Of a stretch of DNA of 64,000 nt, positions 21,293-32,015 are shown piece by piece. Location of the stretch: positions 189,959,548 through 190,023,547 of the forward strand of contig NC_064618.1 in NCBI RefSeq assembly GCF_023898315.1, written 5' to 3'. The DNA comes from Schistocerca nitens. Lineage: Eukaryota > Arthropoda > Insecta > Orthoptera > Acrididae. How positions within the stretch are numbered: the stretch's first letter is position 1; every line of letters starts with the position of its first letter. Made by a program: the position numbers and the translations under genes. Under the pieces are notes generated by a model. The model did not search any database. It saw only the letters and a list, made by a program, of their open reading frames with translations, and had not been told where the DNA came from.

Positions 21293-22555
21293 TCAACTCC
21301 ACTGGAGTAAAGGTTGAAATCCTTCGAAATAACTTCTATTTTTTAATTGCAGCTGATCATTAAGTAAGTTGTCTCTATCAATACTAAGATGTTTAAAAAT
21401 TTGCAATTCTTCGAGGGTGTCTAGCCTACATCCCTTTACTTCATTATGCAAAAGCTCTGCGTCTTTTAAAGGCTTGGGAGCATGCGCCTTTTGGACCAGA
21501 TGTTCAGCAAATGTAGATCCTCGAGTTCCATCACCGCTTTTTGTCGGCAGATGCTCTTTAAACCTAACAGACAGGGCCCTTCCTGTCTGGCCAATGTAAT
21601 AAGAAGGACATTCAGCACACGTGATTTTATACACACCTGACAGCGATGATTTATCATTACCTTTATCCAGGGAATGAACCAAGTTCTTTTTGAGGTTGTT
21701 GGTGGTAGAGTATGAAACTTTACACCCTAGGTTTTTTAATAAACGACCTACCTTATAGGATATGTTACCTATAAAGGGAACTGATATGTATTTTGTTGGC
21801 TGGTGTTGATTGTGAGTATCTGAACTGGAAAGGGTGGTAGTCTTCTTTCGTGTTTTCTTATTAAACAAATGTCTCACTATACTGGGATTATATCCATTAT
21901 TCTGAGCGATGTTTTCGAGGACTTTTAATTCGTTCTGTAAGTTGACTGGCGAAAGTGGAATGGAAAGAGCTCGATGGATACTCGAGTGAAAGAAGGCCAT
22001 TTTTTGGGCCTGAGGATGGGTGGAATCAGCTGGGATGATGATGTCGGAATAGGTAGCTTTCCGAAAAATTTTAAAATCTATTTTGTTGCCAATAATGGAT
22101 AGAGTCAGATCGAGATAGTCTAAGGTCCTATCAGCTGTCTGATTCTCTTGCGTGAAACTGATTTTTTCATGTAGGTTATTGAAAGTGGTAAATAACAGTT
22201 CTAGCTCTTCATGGGAACCTTCAAACACAAACAGCAAGTCATCTACATATCTCGCATAGAATATTATATTATTTGCCAAATCTGGATAATTCCGAAAAAA
22301 CATCTGCTCCATTGAGTTTATAAAAATATCTGACATGATACCAGCTAACGGGCTGCCCATAGCTAGACCACAGGGTTGCGAATATATTTTATTATTGAAA
22401 GAGAAATAATTGTACTTGAAGGTGGTGCGTAACAGAACCATTAGTTCATCGATCTCAGGGGCCGATAATTTTTTATGGTATCGCAAATTGGTTTCTATAA
22501 TGTCCATCGTCTGTTCAACAGGTACATTAGTGTATAAATTTTTAATATCAAATGC
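21293..22555 (-). pseudogene. PLE-B polyprotein, copy 4 (5'-truncated)
   Basis: This is the first copy of array B in transcription order. It begins inside RT motif A at the target-site duplication and retains NLYTNV, MGSPLAG, YVDD and the whole GIY-YIG domain to the normal stop. About half of the protein is missing at the N-terminus. 5' truncation of the lead copy matches reverse transcription that starts at the 3' end and stops early. Confidence 0.9.
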
Positions 22556-22568
22556 TATTCTAACAGAG
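22556..22568 (+). repeat. Target-site duplication of array B, right copy
   Basis: This is the same 13-mer as at 10319-10331 and abuts the truncated 5' end of array B. It also encodes part of the interrupted CR1-like protein. Confidence 0.9.
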
Positions 22569-24222
22569 GACGAACGAGTGTAGTGTAAGCTGTCTCTTTA
22601 GTGGACTTGTTGCATCTTCTAAGTGCCCTGCCAATGAAACGCAACCTTTGGCTCGCCTTCCCCACAATATTATCTATGTGGTCTTTCCAACTGAAGTTGT
22701 TCGTAATTTTAACACCCAGGTTCTTAGTTGAATTGACAGCCTTGAAAATTGTACTATTTATCGAGTAATCGAATTCCAACGGATTTCTTTTGGAACTCAT
22801 GTGGATCACCTCACACTTTTGGTTATTTAGCGTCAACTGCCACCTGCCACACCATACAGCAATCTTTTCTAAATCGCTTTGCAACTGATACTGGTCTTCG
22901 GATGACCTTACTAGACGGTAAATTACAGCATCAGCTGCGAACAACCTAAGAGAACTGCTCAGATTGTCACCCTGGTCATTTCCATACATCAGGAACAGCA
23001 GAGGTCCCAGGACGCTTCCCTGGGGAACACCTGATATCACTTCAGTTTTACTCGATGATTTGCCGTCTATTACTACGAACTGCGATCTTCCTGGCAGGAA
23101 ATCACGAATCCAATCGCACAACTCAGACGATACCCCATAGTCCCGCAGCTTGATTAGAAGTCGCTTGTGAGGGACGGTGTCAAAAGCTTTCCGGAATTCT
23201 AGAAATACGGAATCAACTTAAGATCCCCTGTCGATAGCGGTCATTACTTCGTGCGAATAAAGAGCTAGCTGCGTTGCACAAGAACGATGTTTTCTGAAAC
23301 CATGCTGATTACGTATCAATAGATCGTTCCCTTCGAGGTGATTCATAATGTTTGAATACAGTATATGCTCCAAAACCCTACTGCAAACCGACGTCAATGA
23401 TATAGGTCTGTAGTTCGATGGATTACTCCTACTACCCTTCTTAAACACTGATGCGACCTGCGCAATTTTCCAATCTGTAGGTACAGATCTAGCGGTGAGC
23501 GAGCGGTTGTATATGAGTGCTAAGTAGGGAGCTATTGTATCGGCGTAAAGTGAAAGGAACCTAATCGGTTTACAATCTGGACCTGAAGACTTGCCCGTAC
23601 CAAGCGCATTTAGTTGCTTCGCAACCCCTAAGGTATCTACTTCTAAGATACTCATGCTAGCAGCTGTTCGTGTTTCAAATTCTGGAATATTCCATTCATC
23701 TTCCTTGGTGAAGGAATTTCGGAAAACTGCGTTCAATAACTCCGCTTTAGCGGCATAGTCGTCGGTAACAATACCATCGGCACTGCGCAGCGAAGGTATT
23801 GACTGCGTCTTGCCGCTTGTGTACTTTACATACGACCAGAATTTCTTCGGATTTTCTACCAAATTTCGAGACAATGTTTCGTTGTGGAACCTATTAAAGG
23901 CATCTCGCATTGAAGTCCGTGCCAAATTTCGCGCGCCTGTAAATTTTAGCCAATCTTCGGGATATCGCGTTCTTGTGAACTTCGCATGCTTTTTCCGTTG
24001 CCTCTGCAACAGAGTTCGGACCTGTTTTGTGTACGATGGGGGATCAGTTCCATCTCTTACCAATTTATGTGGTATGAATCTCTCAATTGCTATTGCTACT
24101 ATATCTTTGAATTTGAGCCACATCTCGTCTACATTTGCATAGTCAGTTCGGAAGGAATGCAGATTGTCTCTTATGAAGGTTTCTAGTGACACTTTATCCG
24201 CTTTTTTAAATAAAAAAGCAAA
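22556..24222 (-). pseudogene. CR1-like element D, reverse transcriptase (5'-truncated)
   Basis: The frame runs from about 24222 down to 22556. Motifs seen: YRPISLTSVCSRVLEHIL, a RKAFDTVPHKRLL segment, GVPQGSVLGPLLF and LFAADAVIY. The last should be FADD, so the first catalytic Asp is lost to Ala. A stop near 23218 separates a 335-residue and a 188-residue open piece. The 5' end is truncated, with the whole endonuclease missing, as is common for target-primed retrotransposition. The C-terminus lies at 9887-10331, displaced by 12.2 kb of PLE array. Confidence 0.87.
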
Positions 24223-24253
24223 CATAAAAAATTTAGTTACAAATAAAGATCAC

Positions 24254-24411
24254 CAACAGAAAGAGATTCCTACTCAATGGTCTGAAGATGACCACAGTAG
24301 TGGTCGAAACCAGTCACCTTGATAAAAAAATCGTGACCAAGACTGTTTTTAATAGCAAATATTTGTAACACATTGATCACTGCCACTCCTTTAATGTATT
24401 CAAAAGTAATG
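24254..24411 (+). mobile_element. 158 bp insertion built around a hammerhead motif
   Basis: It is flanked by the 12 bp duplication AAATAAAGATCA (24242-24253 and 24412-24423) inside the jockey-like 3' end, whose sequence is continuous without it. It contains one hammerhead core starting 29 bp from the left end and about 100 bp of downstream AT-rich sequence, with no coding potential. Duplication length matches PLE arrays A and B. It could be a severely 5'-truncated PLE of a fourth family or a non-autonomous derivative. Confidence 0.8.
24276..24322 (+). ncRNA. Hammerhead ribozyme motif in the 158 bp insertion
   Basis: CTGAAGA is at 24283-24289 and GAAA at 24307-24310. Stem II is GACCAC/GTGGTC with loop AGTA. 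Stem III is a minimal AC/GT pair around CA, and GTC gives predicted cleavage after C24316. Stem I pairs CAATGGT with ACCTTG with one bulged T. All conserved core positions are present; this is the cleanest hammerhead in the window. Confidence 0.8.
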
Positions 24412-24628
24412 AAATAAAGATCAGTTTAAAAGGAGCCTGAAAGACTTACTAGTGGCCAACTCCTTCTACTCCATTGACGAATTTGTAATAGAAACAAATG
24501 ATGTATTGTATATATTCATACTATTAGCATTGTTATTTCAGCTTTTAAAAAAATTGACATGTTCCACATCCACGAGGATCTCCTCAGCACGGATCTATGG
24601 AACTAAAAACTAATCTAATCTAATCTTA

Positions 24629-24760
24629 TACACACGAGTCATCTGCGACTCCTTCCAGTCGCTTGGAACTTTGCGCTGGGCCAGAGTTTCACGATAAATG
24701 CAAAGTAAATAAAGAGTGAATGCCGTTGAGCATTCTTCTAGAACCATATTGGGAAGCCAT
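24629..24760 (-). pseudogene. CR1-like RT fragment
   Basis: The nucleotide sequence resembles 57405-57540 of the CR1-like element further right, including the block encoding a SDWK motif and the YLA..Y segment before it. It is a decayed fragment with several disruptions. The jockey-like element may have inserted into this copy. Confidence 0.6.
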
Positions 24761-24905
24761 GGTGATCTGGCGACTTACTTGTTTTCAACTCTTTCAATTG
24801 CGGGACAGCTATATGATTTACCAGTAACACATGAAAATGTATGCCGGATCGGGACTCGAACCCGGTTTCCCACTTTACACGAGAAGACGAGAAGTAGCTT
24901 TAACC
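24761..24905 (-). mobile_element. Second tRNA-derived SINE family, decayed
   Basis: The minus strand has a tRNA-like B box (GGGTTCGAGTCCC near 24848-24866) preceded by an anticodon-arm-like segment, and a body that differs from the main SINE family. Its 5' part is damaged and its ends are not clear, and no target duplication was found. Confidence 0.5.
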
Positions 24906-25280
24906 GCCTTTTCGTTTTTCTTTTTTTACACTGGAAAGAGGCGAGCTGATGTCTTTATTAACAAGGTGTGGAAAAATAAGAATAATAATAGCGAATCTAG
25001 CTGAGAGGTGTGAGGCAATAGACAAAAAGGGAAGAAGATGCGGGAGTATGACAAGACTTCCCGGCAGATGGAGCGGGGAGGCAGAGTGGGCAGTGGGCAG
25101 CATGCGTGGCGTGGCCACTGTGTCCCCGTCTCCGCTACCGGGAAGAAGCGCCCGAAAGGAGGGTAGAATCCAAAGACGAGGGGATAGTAGGGTTTGGGGA
25201 ATGACCAGCGTGCTCTGGTACTGGGTGTAAAAGAAAAGAGGCTCTTATCCAAGCGCCTACTCCACTCAGATGTCAACACT

Positions 25281-25310
25281 GGGGGGGGGGGGGGGAGGGA
25301 GGGGGGGAGG
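25281..25310 (+). repeat. G-rich tract in L1-like 3' UTR
   Basis: Fifteen consecutive G followed by interrupted G runs. A second tract of 18 G lies at 25915-25932. These could form G-quadruplexes on the strand shown, which is the antisense of the element. Confidence 0.85.
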
Positions 25311-26339
25311 TGTCGTCTGCGTGTGGCACCATCCAGCTGACTGGCGGTGACGTAAAGTACGCGCGTAGGTAAGATAACAGGCAACGAACGGCGGAACGCG
25401 GAGGTAACAGGCAACGAACTGTCGCCCAAGTTTCCAAACGTCACTGGTGGCACCACAATTCAGTTGGTGGACATCGTAATCCGTGAGGTGGCACATTAAA
25501 CAAAGAGGAGAGTCCGTTAGTCCTATGACGTGAAGACGTTGATTTGTGACGAATTTTCCACATGCGACGTGGTAGCATGTTGCCCGGACGATGGAGGGAA
25601 GGACAAGCTGGTGGATATGACACCATACCGTTCGATGTTGTTGCTGGATATTTAACGAAGCAGTGGGGTGTTAAAAACTTTAGGTCGATGATAACGCATG
25701 CTCGGTAAGTGTGTGTGAGCATAACTGAAGTCGACGATGAAATCAGAACTGTGCGTCTGGTACTGGTGGTGTTATGATCGCGCGCATAAGAATTTCCAGC
25801 AAGCTGCGCATAATGGAGGGGCCCCCGTTCCACTGCATGTGCACGGTGGACATGTACAAGGACGCAGCTCGGAGTCGCAAATTGACAAGGCCTAGGCCTC
25901 CCGTTCGCTGACTTGGGGGGGGGGGGGGGGGGCATGGATGAGCGGTTCGTAACGGACCTACCGCGGAAGTACGAAAGCATCCGTAGACAGCCTGGAGGCT
26001 GGGTCCAATAGTTGGTGGCAGCGGGAAGACCTGTGCAATGTGAACCATTCTAGACGCCCCATGTTCGTTAAGGTATTGGACACATTGTAAAGAATCGTGT
26101 CGGCGGAGGAGGTTTGGTCGCACCGCCGTGCGGATAATTTGGTGGTAGCGGCGCACAGTGAAGGCGAAAATGGTACCAAGCTATCGCAGTTTTTGTCAAC
26201 GCGGGAGAGGTGCTAAGTCATCGTGTGAGAGGCAGCGTCCAATGGACATCGCCGTGGATTTTGCGACATTCATGTTACTTTCCGCTGCAGTTCCGTACGT
26301 TTAATCAAACCAAGCACCGTTTGTGTTTCATTCCGTGAG

Positions 26340-27531
26340 CGGACCAAGAGGAGGAGGTAGTCCACATATGCACGACACCGAAAACTGTGCTGTTACAAAG
26401 TGAGACCTGAAAGGTGGCTCGTCAGACCCCCAATGAGTGGCTCCAGGTTTGTGTCATAGAGTAGGGTCGCAAGTGGACAGCCTTGCCTTATGGAACGCCA
26501 GATCGCCAATGGCTCCGCCACACAGCCATTAACCTGAATCAGCGAGTCGGCGGCGCCATACCGAGAACAGAAACCGATGCCGCACCTTGTCGAATGCGCT
26601 GTCAAAGTCAAAGGCAACCACCGGGCCCCCAGAGTCTGCACGCCGTTGCCAGTGCAATTAAATCACGACATTATCCTGTGGCCGTTTGTACATTAACTGA
26701 GCCACCCGGAGTTGTCTGTTCTGGGGATAGAATGTGAGTCAGTATCTTGCGGCATCGAGTCGCCAGGAGTCGTGTAAATATTTTATAGTCTGCTTTAAGC
26801 AGAGTCAGTGGACGGTAATGTGCTGTCGTCACCCCCGGTGTAGGTTCGTGGATGGGCATAATAATTCCTGTGACGAAGGACGGCGGTACGGAGACCCCAT
26901 CAGTTCATGAAACATCGTCGTCCATGAAGACATTAGCGCGAGGAAAGTGCGATGAAATTCTATCGGCAACCCATCGACACCAGGTGACATTCAGAGCATC
27001 TATGTTGAATCCATCGTGGACTTCGTTGCGCGTAACTGGTTCCATCAGCTCTTCCGCTCCGTCGCTGGCAAGGATGCGAATTGCGTGTGGTAACAAAAAC
27101 CCCTCAGCGTGGTTGTTGGTAGTCTCCTCCTGGTACATTGTGCGGTAGTGGTCTTCAAAGGCATTGACGATTTCGGCGTGGCAAGTGACTTGCTGGGCGC
27201 GAGAGGCGGAGATCTCGGTGATGAGTTGTTGTCGTCGGTGTTTCCTATCGGCGGTGATATAATGCATTACGGGATGTTCTCGTTCCATTGAATCATGACA
27301 TCGGGTCCGCACTATCACCCCCTGCAGTCTACGGCGTGTCAACGTTACAATGTGTGCCTTAATCCTGCTGCGTTCCGTCTGGGTTTCAGGGATGGGTGGT
27401 TGGGCGTCCAGGCCGCGGAGAACGGCGTAGACATAGTCGGTAGTGTGCCGGCGCCACGTAGCAACTTCCTTGCCATACTGAATCAAGGTACGTCGAACGG
27501 CAGATTTGCCATATTCCCGCCACCAAGTCAA
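26340..27531 (-). pseudogene. L1/Tx1-like reverse transcriptase remnant
   Basis: 27531-26905 encodes the linker and the start of RT. 26859-26671 has HYRPLTLLKADYKIFTRLLA and LSPEQT. 26641-26393 has LIQVNGCVAEPLAIWRSIRQ followed by GCPLATLLYDTNLEPL (motif B). The catalytic box reads AYVDY at about 26359-26373, so the second Asp is lost. Multiple stops and frameshifts show long inactivity. Confidence 0.68.
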
Positions 27532-27584
27532 AGTTGTGCAGTACTTAGGTAAGCGACGTTAACAGGTGGCCCATGTCTCGGTAA

Positions 27585-28060
27585 CACGTTGAAGACATTC
27601 GGGATCATGAAGACGGGAGGTGTTTACCTTTCACGATGCACGACTGCGCCAAACCACTTGTCCCGGAAGGATAATGTTGCAGATGTAGGCACAGCGGTCC
27701 GAAAACGAGAAGGGCAAAAGTTCAGCACCTTGGCCACAGCGTCCAAGAAACAAAGGGACGATTTCTTCCGAATAGAAGTGTGCCCCGTCGCGTCTGCTGG
27801 TGGAGCTGGACGGAGCATAAATGTTGACAATACGCGTCCCCATGACAGTGACGGCCATGCCTCTGGCGGATGGAAGGTATGTGATATCGGCCACCGGAAT
27901 GCCTTCTCGGACGTACGCCACGTCCCAGGAGTAGGATAAGCGTCATATTCCGCGACGTCTGGATGTGTTGCCAAGTGTACTTCCTATAGTAGCGCGATGT
28001 TGACATTCGATGCCCATATCATCTTTCGCAGCAGCTGAATTTTCACGGGGGAGCTAATGG
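27585..28060 (-). pseudogene. L1/Tx1-like endonuclease domain remnant
   Basis: Overlapping frames give DVAEYDAYPTPGTW, then REGIPVADITYLPSARGMAV and GTRIVNIYAPSSS. The IVNIYAPS block is the standard mid-domain signature of APE-type endonucleases in non-LTR elements. At least two frameshifts separate the blocks. The catalytic Asp-His pair at the end of the domain was not recognised. Confidence 0.62.
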
Positions 28061-28249
28061 TATTACTCGGTAGGTTTGGTTGGAGTCGTGGCGCATGGCA
28101 AAGGCGAGCCATGCCGTACGATACCGAACGGTGCTATTGGCCGCGTAACTAGGCTTCCGTCTGGGTTAACTCCGTCTCCTGCGCGTGGTTCGGGCCTTTG
28201 TCGACGTCGTCACTCTACGCCATTGAAGGCGCTGTCGTTGTGATGGTCT

Positions 28250-29480
28250 TACGATCCACGTCGTTCCTGAGAGCAGAGGACGTCTATGCGGCAGTCGCAA
28301 CGGTGGAGTCCATTTTCAGGAGCACCTGGGCGAGCCAGCAGAGGAGGCCCCGGCACAGCCACAGCTGGTGTCGTCGTGCAGATTTTCCTAGGCCTTGTCG
28401 GGCAGGACTGCCCCTGGAGCCTCAGGGGGAGGTGATATGTCTCGTTCCGAGACGCTACGGCGCCTTCTCTTGCGCCTTTTGGGTGAACTATGTTTCCGTT
28501 TTCGTCCCTCTGTGTCGGAAGACGGGAGGGAGTCGCGGTGGTCTGTCACTGGAACGATAAGTGAAGGGGCGTCCATATCATCGGACGGGTGGGGATCGGA
28601 AGTCGTCAGGTTGTGAGCGCGACGCGTCGATCCCCGCGGCATCCGTAGTAGCAGGAAGGGTCACCGGTACATGGTACGACGGACGGCGGCTGGTGCGTAG
28701 GTGATAGGTAACACCTTCGTCGGAGTCGGAGGTGCAACTGTAGCGGCAAGCAGTTGGGTGATTCACCGATGAAGACACTCAGACCTGAGGTGACCTTCTT
28801 TGCCGCACCCATAACAGGTCTTGGGTTGGCCGTCGTATGTGATGACCGCACAGCGCCTTCTGATTTGCAAGTAAGATGGCCCTTAGCGATGGAGATTGAT
28901 GTTGATCTGTCATAGACCGTTAAGAACGGGATATGCTTGGAATTGCGCCCAGTGTTCGGCAGTGTCGTCATGTACAGGGCCATAGGGGCGGAAAGCCGCG
29001 ATAACGTCTTAAGCCGGGAGCTCGAACGGGAGTTCGAAAACTCGTATGGTGCGCATTCATAAGCCTGCGTGGTCGACAGTGACCGCACCGACATTTCCAT
29101 CGGCGTGGCAAAAGCGTAGTCCGTGTTTGGTGTCACGAAGTATTCTTTACCACACTGCGTCATTGACTACTTTGACATACAGCGTACTGCTCAATATGGA
29201 CAAATGGATGCCCAAGATGTCGGAAACTGGGATCGTAGCAACGTCGGGTAGGAAGCGTTCCACTTCCAAGGCCTTTGGTCGTGTGTGGTCGTTGCAGAAG
29301 CTGAACCGTAGTTTTGATTGTCTAAAACGGTTGGCCATGGTTCTGGTGCACGTAAGAGACACGTAAGTGACGGCCGCTGAGAAGTAAACAAACGCTAGCG
29401 CGCACGCTCCGCAGGCGGGAACAACAGCACGTCCGCACTGCACGGATGCGAAAGCCGGACTGATCCTCGGCCGTCCCATC
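28250..29480 (-). pseudogene. L1/Tx1-like ORF1 remnant with CCHC zinc knuckle
   Basis: Several short minus-strand frames are present. One encodes CYGCGKEGHLRSEC (28816-28775), a C-X2-C-X4-H-X4-C knuckle typical of nucleic-acid-binding ORF1 or gag-like proteins of non-LTR elements. Downstream is a basic, Ser-rich segment. No continuous frame survives, so exact ends are uncertain. The protein would have bound element RNA. Confidence 0.6.
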
Positions 29481-29510
29481 ACTCCTACAGGACCTACATA
29501 AACTTACATA

Positions 29511-31058
29511 CAGGGTGTTTCAAAAATGACCGGTATATTTGAAACGGCAATACAAACTAAACGAGCAGCGATAGAAATACACCGTTTGTTGCAATATGCT
29601 TGGGACAACAGTACATTTTCAGGCAGACAAACTTTCGAAATTACAGTAGTTAAAATTGTCAACAACAGATGGCGCTGCGGTCTGGGAAACTCTATAGTAC
29701 GATATTTTCCACATATCCACCATGCGTAGCAATAATAAGGCGTAGTCTCTGAATAAAATTACCCGAAACCTTTGACAACGTGTCTGGCGGAATGGCTTCA
29801 CATGCAGATGAGATGTACTGCTTCAGCTGTTCAATTGTTTCTGGATTCTGGCGGTACACCTGGTCTTTCAAGTGTCCCCACAGAAATAAGTCACAGGGGT
29901 TCATGTCTGGCGAATAGGGAGGCGAATCCACGCCGCCTCCTGTATGTTTCGGATAGCCCAAAGCAATCACACGATCATCGAAATATTCATTCAGGAAATT
30001 AAAGACGTCGGCCGTGCGATGTGGCCGGGCACCATCTTGCATAAACCACGAGGTGTTCGCAGTGTCGTCTAAGGCAGTTTGTACCGCCACAAATTCACGA
30101 AGAATGTCCAGATAGCGTGATGCAGTAATCGTTTCGGATCTGAAAAATGGGCCAATGATTCCTTTGGAAGAAATGGCGGCCCAGACCAGTAATTTTTGAG
30201 GATGCAGGGACGATGGGACTGCAACATGGGGCTTTTCGGTTCTCCATATGCGCCAGTTCTGTTTATTGACGAAGCCTTCCAGGTAAAAATAAGCTTCGTC
30301 AGTAAACCAAATGCTGCCCACATGCATATCGCCGTCATCAATCCTGTGCACTATATCGTTAGCGAATGTCTCTCGTGCAGCAATGGTAGCGGCGCTGAGG
30401 GGTTGCCGCGTTTGAATTTTGTATGGATAGAGGTGTAAACTCTGGCGCATGAGACGATACGTGGACGTTGGCGTCATTTGGACCGCAGCTGCAACACGGC
30501 GAACGGAAACCCGAGTCCGCTGTTGGATCACCTGCTGCACTAGCTGCGCGTTGCCCTCTGTGGTTGCCGTACGCGGTCGCCCTACCTTTCCAGCACGTTC
30601 ATCCGTCACGTTCCCAGTCCGTTAAAATTTTTCAAACAGATCCTTTATTGTATCGCTTTTCGGTCCTTTGGTTACATTAAACCTCCGTTGAAAACTTCGT
30701 CTTGTTGCAACAACACTGTGTTCTAGGCGGTGGAATTCCAACACCAGAAAAATCCTCTGTTCTAAGGAATAAACCATGTTGTCCACAGCACACTTGCACG
30801 TTGTGAACAGCACACGCTTACAGCAGAAAGACGACGTACAGAATGGCGCACCCACAGACTGCGTTGTCGTCTATATCTTTCACATCACTTGCAGCGCCAC
30901 CTGTTGTTGAAAATTGTAACTACTGTAATTTCGAAAGTTTGTCCGCCTGAAAATGTACTGTTGTCCCAAGCATATTGCAACAAACGATGTATTTCTATCG
31001 CTGCTCGTTTAGTTTTTATTGCCGTTTCAAATATACTGGTCATTTTTGAAACACCCTG
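29511..31058 (-). mobile_element. Mariner-like transposon with 168 bp inverted repeats
   Basis: The ends CAGGGTGTTTC and GAAACACCCTG abut TA on both sides (29509-29510 and 31059-31060), the signature of a TA target duplication. Terminal inverted repeats run about 29511-29678 and 30891-31058 with only a few mismatches. The element is complete at 1548 bp and holds a single transposase gene. The low divergence of its inverted repeats suggests a fairly recent insertion. Confidence 0.93.
29692..30777 (-). pseudogene. Mariner-like transposase with one in-frame stop
   Basis: From the likely ATG at 30777 (MVYSLEQRIFLVLEFHRLE) to the stop at 29692 the frame would be 361 codons. It is interrupted only by TAA at 30624-30622, where relatives have CAA, a single transition. 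N-terminal half: helix-turn-helix segments and the GRPRT linker. Catalytic core: WFTDEAYFY, WFMQDGARPH and SPDMNPCDLFLWG. The last two aspartates are 47 residues apart because of an extra GYPKHTGGGVD segment, longer than the 34 of classical mariner. The open 305-residue part below the stop begins at GTG and lacks the first DNA-binding motif. Role: cut-and-paste transposition at TA. Confidence 0.87.
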
Positions 31059-31815
31059 TATATCCTAATGTCTACGTCTCACAGTGCGCATTCAAGTCGT
31101 GTGACTCCCGCACAGGGACAGACGCTATTTTACTCGTCGGGACTGTCTACCTCTGGTATGAAATACAGCACTGTCTGTATTTTACAGTGTCTGTGTAATT
31201 GGATGCAGTGTCCTCACTGTCCCTTCTGTTTCAAAGATGAGTTCATTTCAAGTTGCTTTTAACTGTAGTAGAAGGCATGAAGAATAGAAAAACTGACGGT
31301 GTGTTTTGAATTTCTTAATTGTTTCAGTGCTACTGTAAATTTATATTCCTTTGTTAAACATTTCGAGCATATTTTGCTTATCCTCCCACGTGTTTCCATA
31401 CATAATGAACAGCATATAAAGATAAAAGTTACTTACTCATTCTGAAACAAATTATTTATGTAGCTAAAATTTTGTAGAACGGTTCAGTTCCAGTAGTTGT
31501 TCGTAAAGCTAGAGCACAGTGGTCTCACAAATTGAGGTCGCTCTGGTGCTGAAATGGGGACAGAGCGACGTCCATTATAAGCTAGTACCAGCTGTTGTTG
31601 TTATTGATGTTATGATGTAGAACCATATTGATAAATCTCTTTTTCTCTGGAGTCGAGATACAGCATGTGTGTGACATGCGTAGCAAGTTCGATCAATTAA
31701 TAGTTTGCAGAAATCATGTAAACACTTTCAGCATGTTACGTATTTGACTAATTACTCACTCTTCAGGTTCTGATCTTCACACACATTGAGAGAGGATGAA
31801 TCACTCTCGCATTTA

Positions 31816-32015
31816 GCCGGCCGAAGTGGCCGTGCGGTTAAAGGCGCTGCAGTCTGGAACCGCAAGACCGCTACGGTCGCAGGTTCGAATCCTGCCTCGG
31901 GCATGGATGTGTGTGATGTCCTTAGGTTAGTTAGGTTTAACTAGTTCTAAGTTCTAGGGGACTAATGACCTCAGCAGTTGAGTCCCATAGTGCTCAGAGC
32001 CATTTGAACCATTTG
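31816..32015 (+). mobile_element. tRNA-derived SINE, copy 2
   Basis: Same family as 9516-9716: class II tRNA-like head, shared body and AGAGCCATTTGAACC end. The 14 bp duplication CACTCTCGCATTTA is at 31802-31815 and 32016-32029. Confidence 0.93.

Larger units (their letters stand above)
10332..22555 (-). mobile_element. Penelope-like element array B (about 3.6 units, head to tail)
   Basis: In minus-strand order: a 5'-truncated copy (22555-21293), then three units with coding starts at 20480, 17110 and 13765, and finally a stub of the next unit ending at 10332. The unit period is about 3345-3370 bp; much of the variation comes from a (TA)n tract in each spacer. Each spacer contains a GC-rich block, the (TA)n tract and a hammerhead motif. 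The array is flanked by the 13 bp duplication TATTCTAACAGAG. Copies differ by scattered substitutions, so this array is older than array A. Confidence 0.92.
24223..24628 (+). mobile_element. Jockey-like non-LTR element, 3' end with TAATC tail (right part)
   Basis: This continues the fragment at 9729-9886: KNLVTNKDQFKRSLKDLL, then SFYSIDEF, a 3' UTR, and a terminal run of TAATC units near 24610-24626. It is interrupted at 24254-24411 by the small ribozyme-bearing insertion. The coding match across two separate insertions is the main evidence that all three pieces were once one element. Confidence 0.72.
24905..29500 (-). mobile_element. L1/Tx1-like non-LTR retrotransposon, old and degraded
   Basis: In minus-strand order: ORF1 remnants with a CCHC knuckle (about 29480-28250), an endonuclease region (about 28060-27585), RT (27531-26340), a C-terminal region with a GGLGLVNLRLRAASLY segment (about 25860-25910), a long G/C-biased 3' UTR and an A-rich end near 24905-24925. 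Frames are broken many times. Clade assignment rests on YRPLTLLKADYKIFTRLLA and IRQGCPLATLLYDTNLEPL, which look L1/Tx1-like rather than CR1 or RTE. High GC and poly-G runs distinguish it from its surroundings. Confidence 0.7.

Noticed and set aside
25743..26156. A 137-residue minus-strand frame as a host gene
   Set aside because: It contains the GGLGLVNLRLRAASLY segment seen at the C-terminus of L1/Tx1-like proteins and is interrupted by a poly-Pro run from the G tract, so it belongs to the degraded retroelement.
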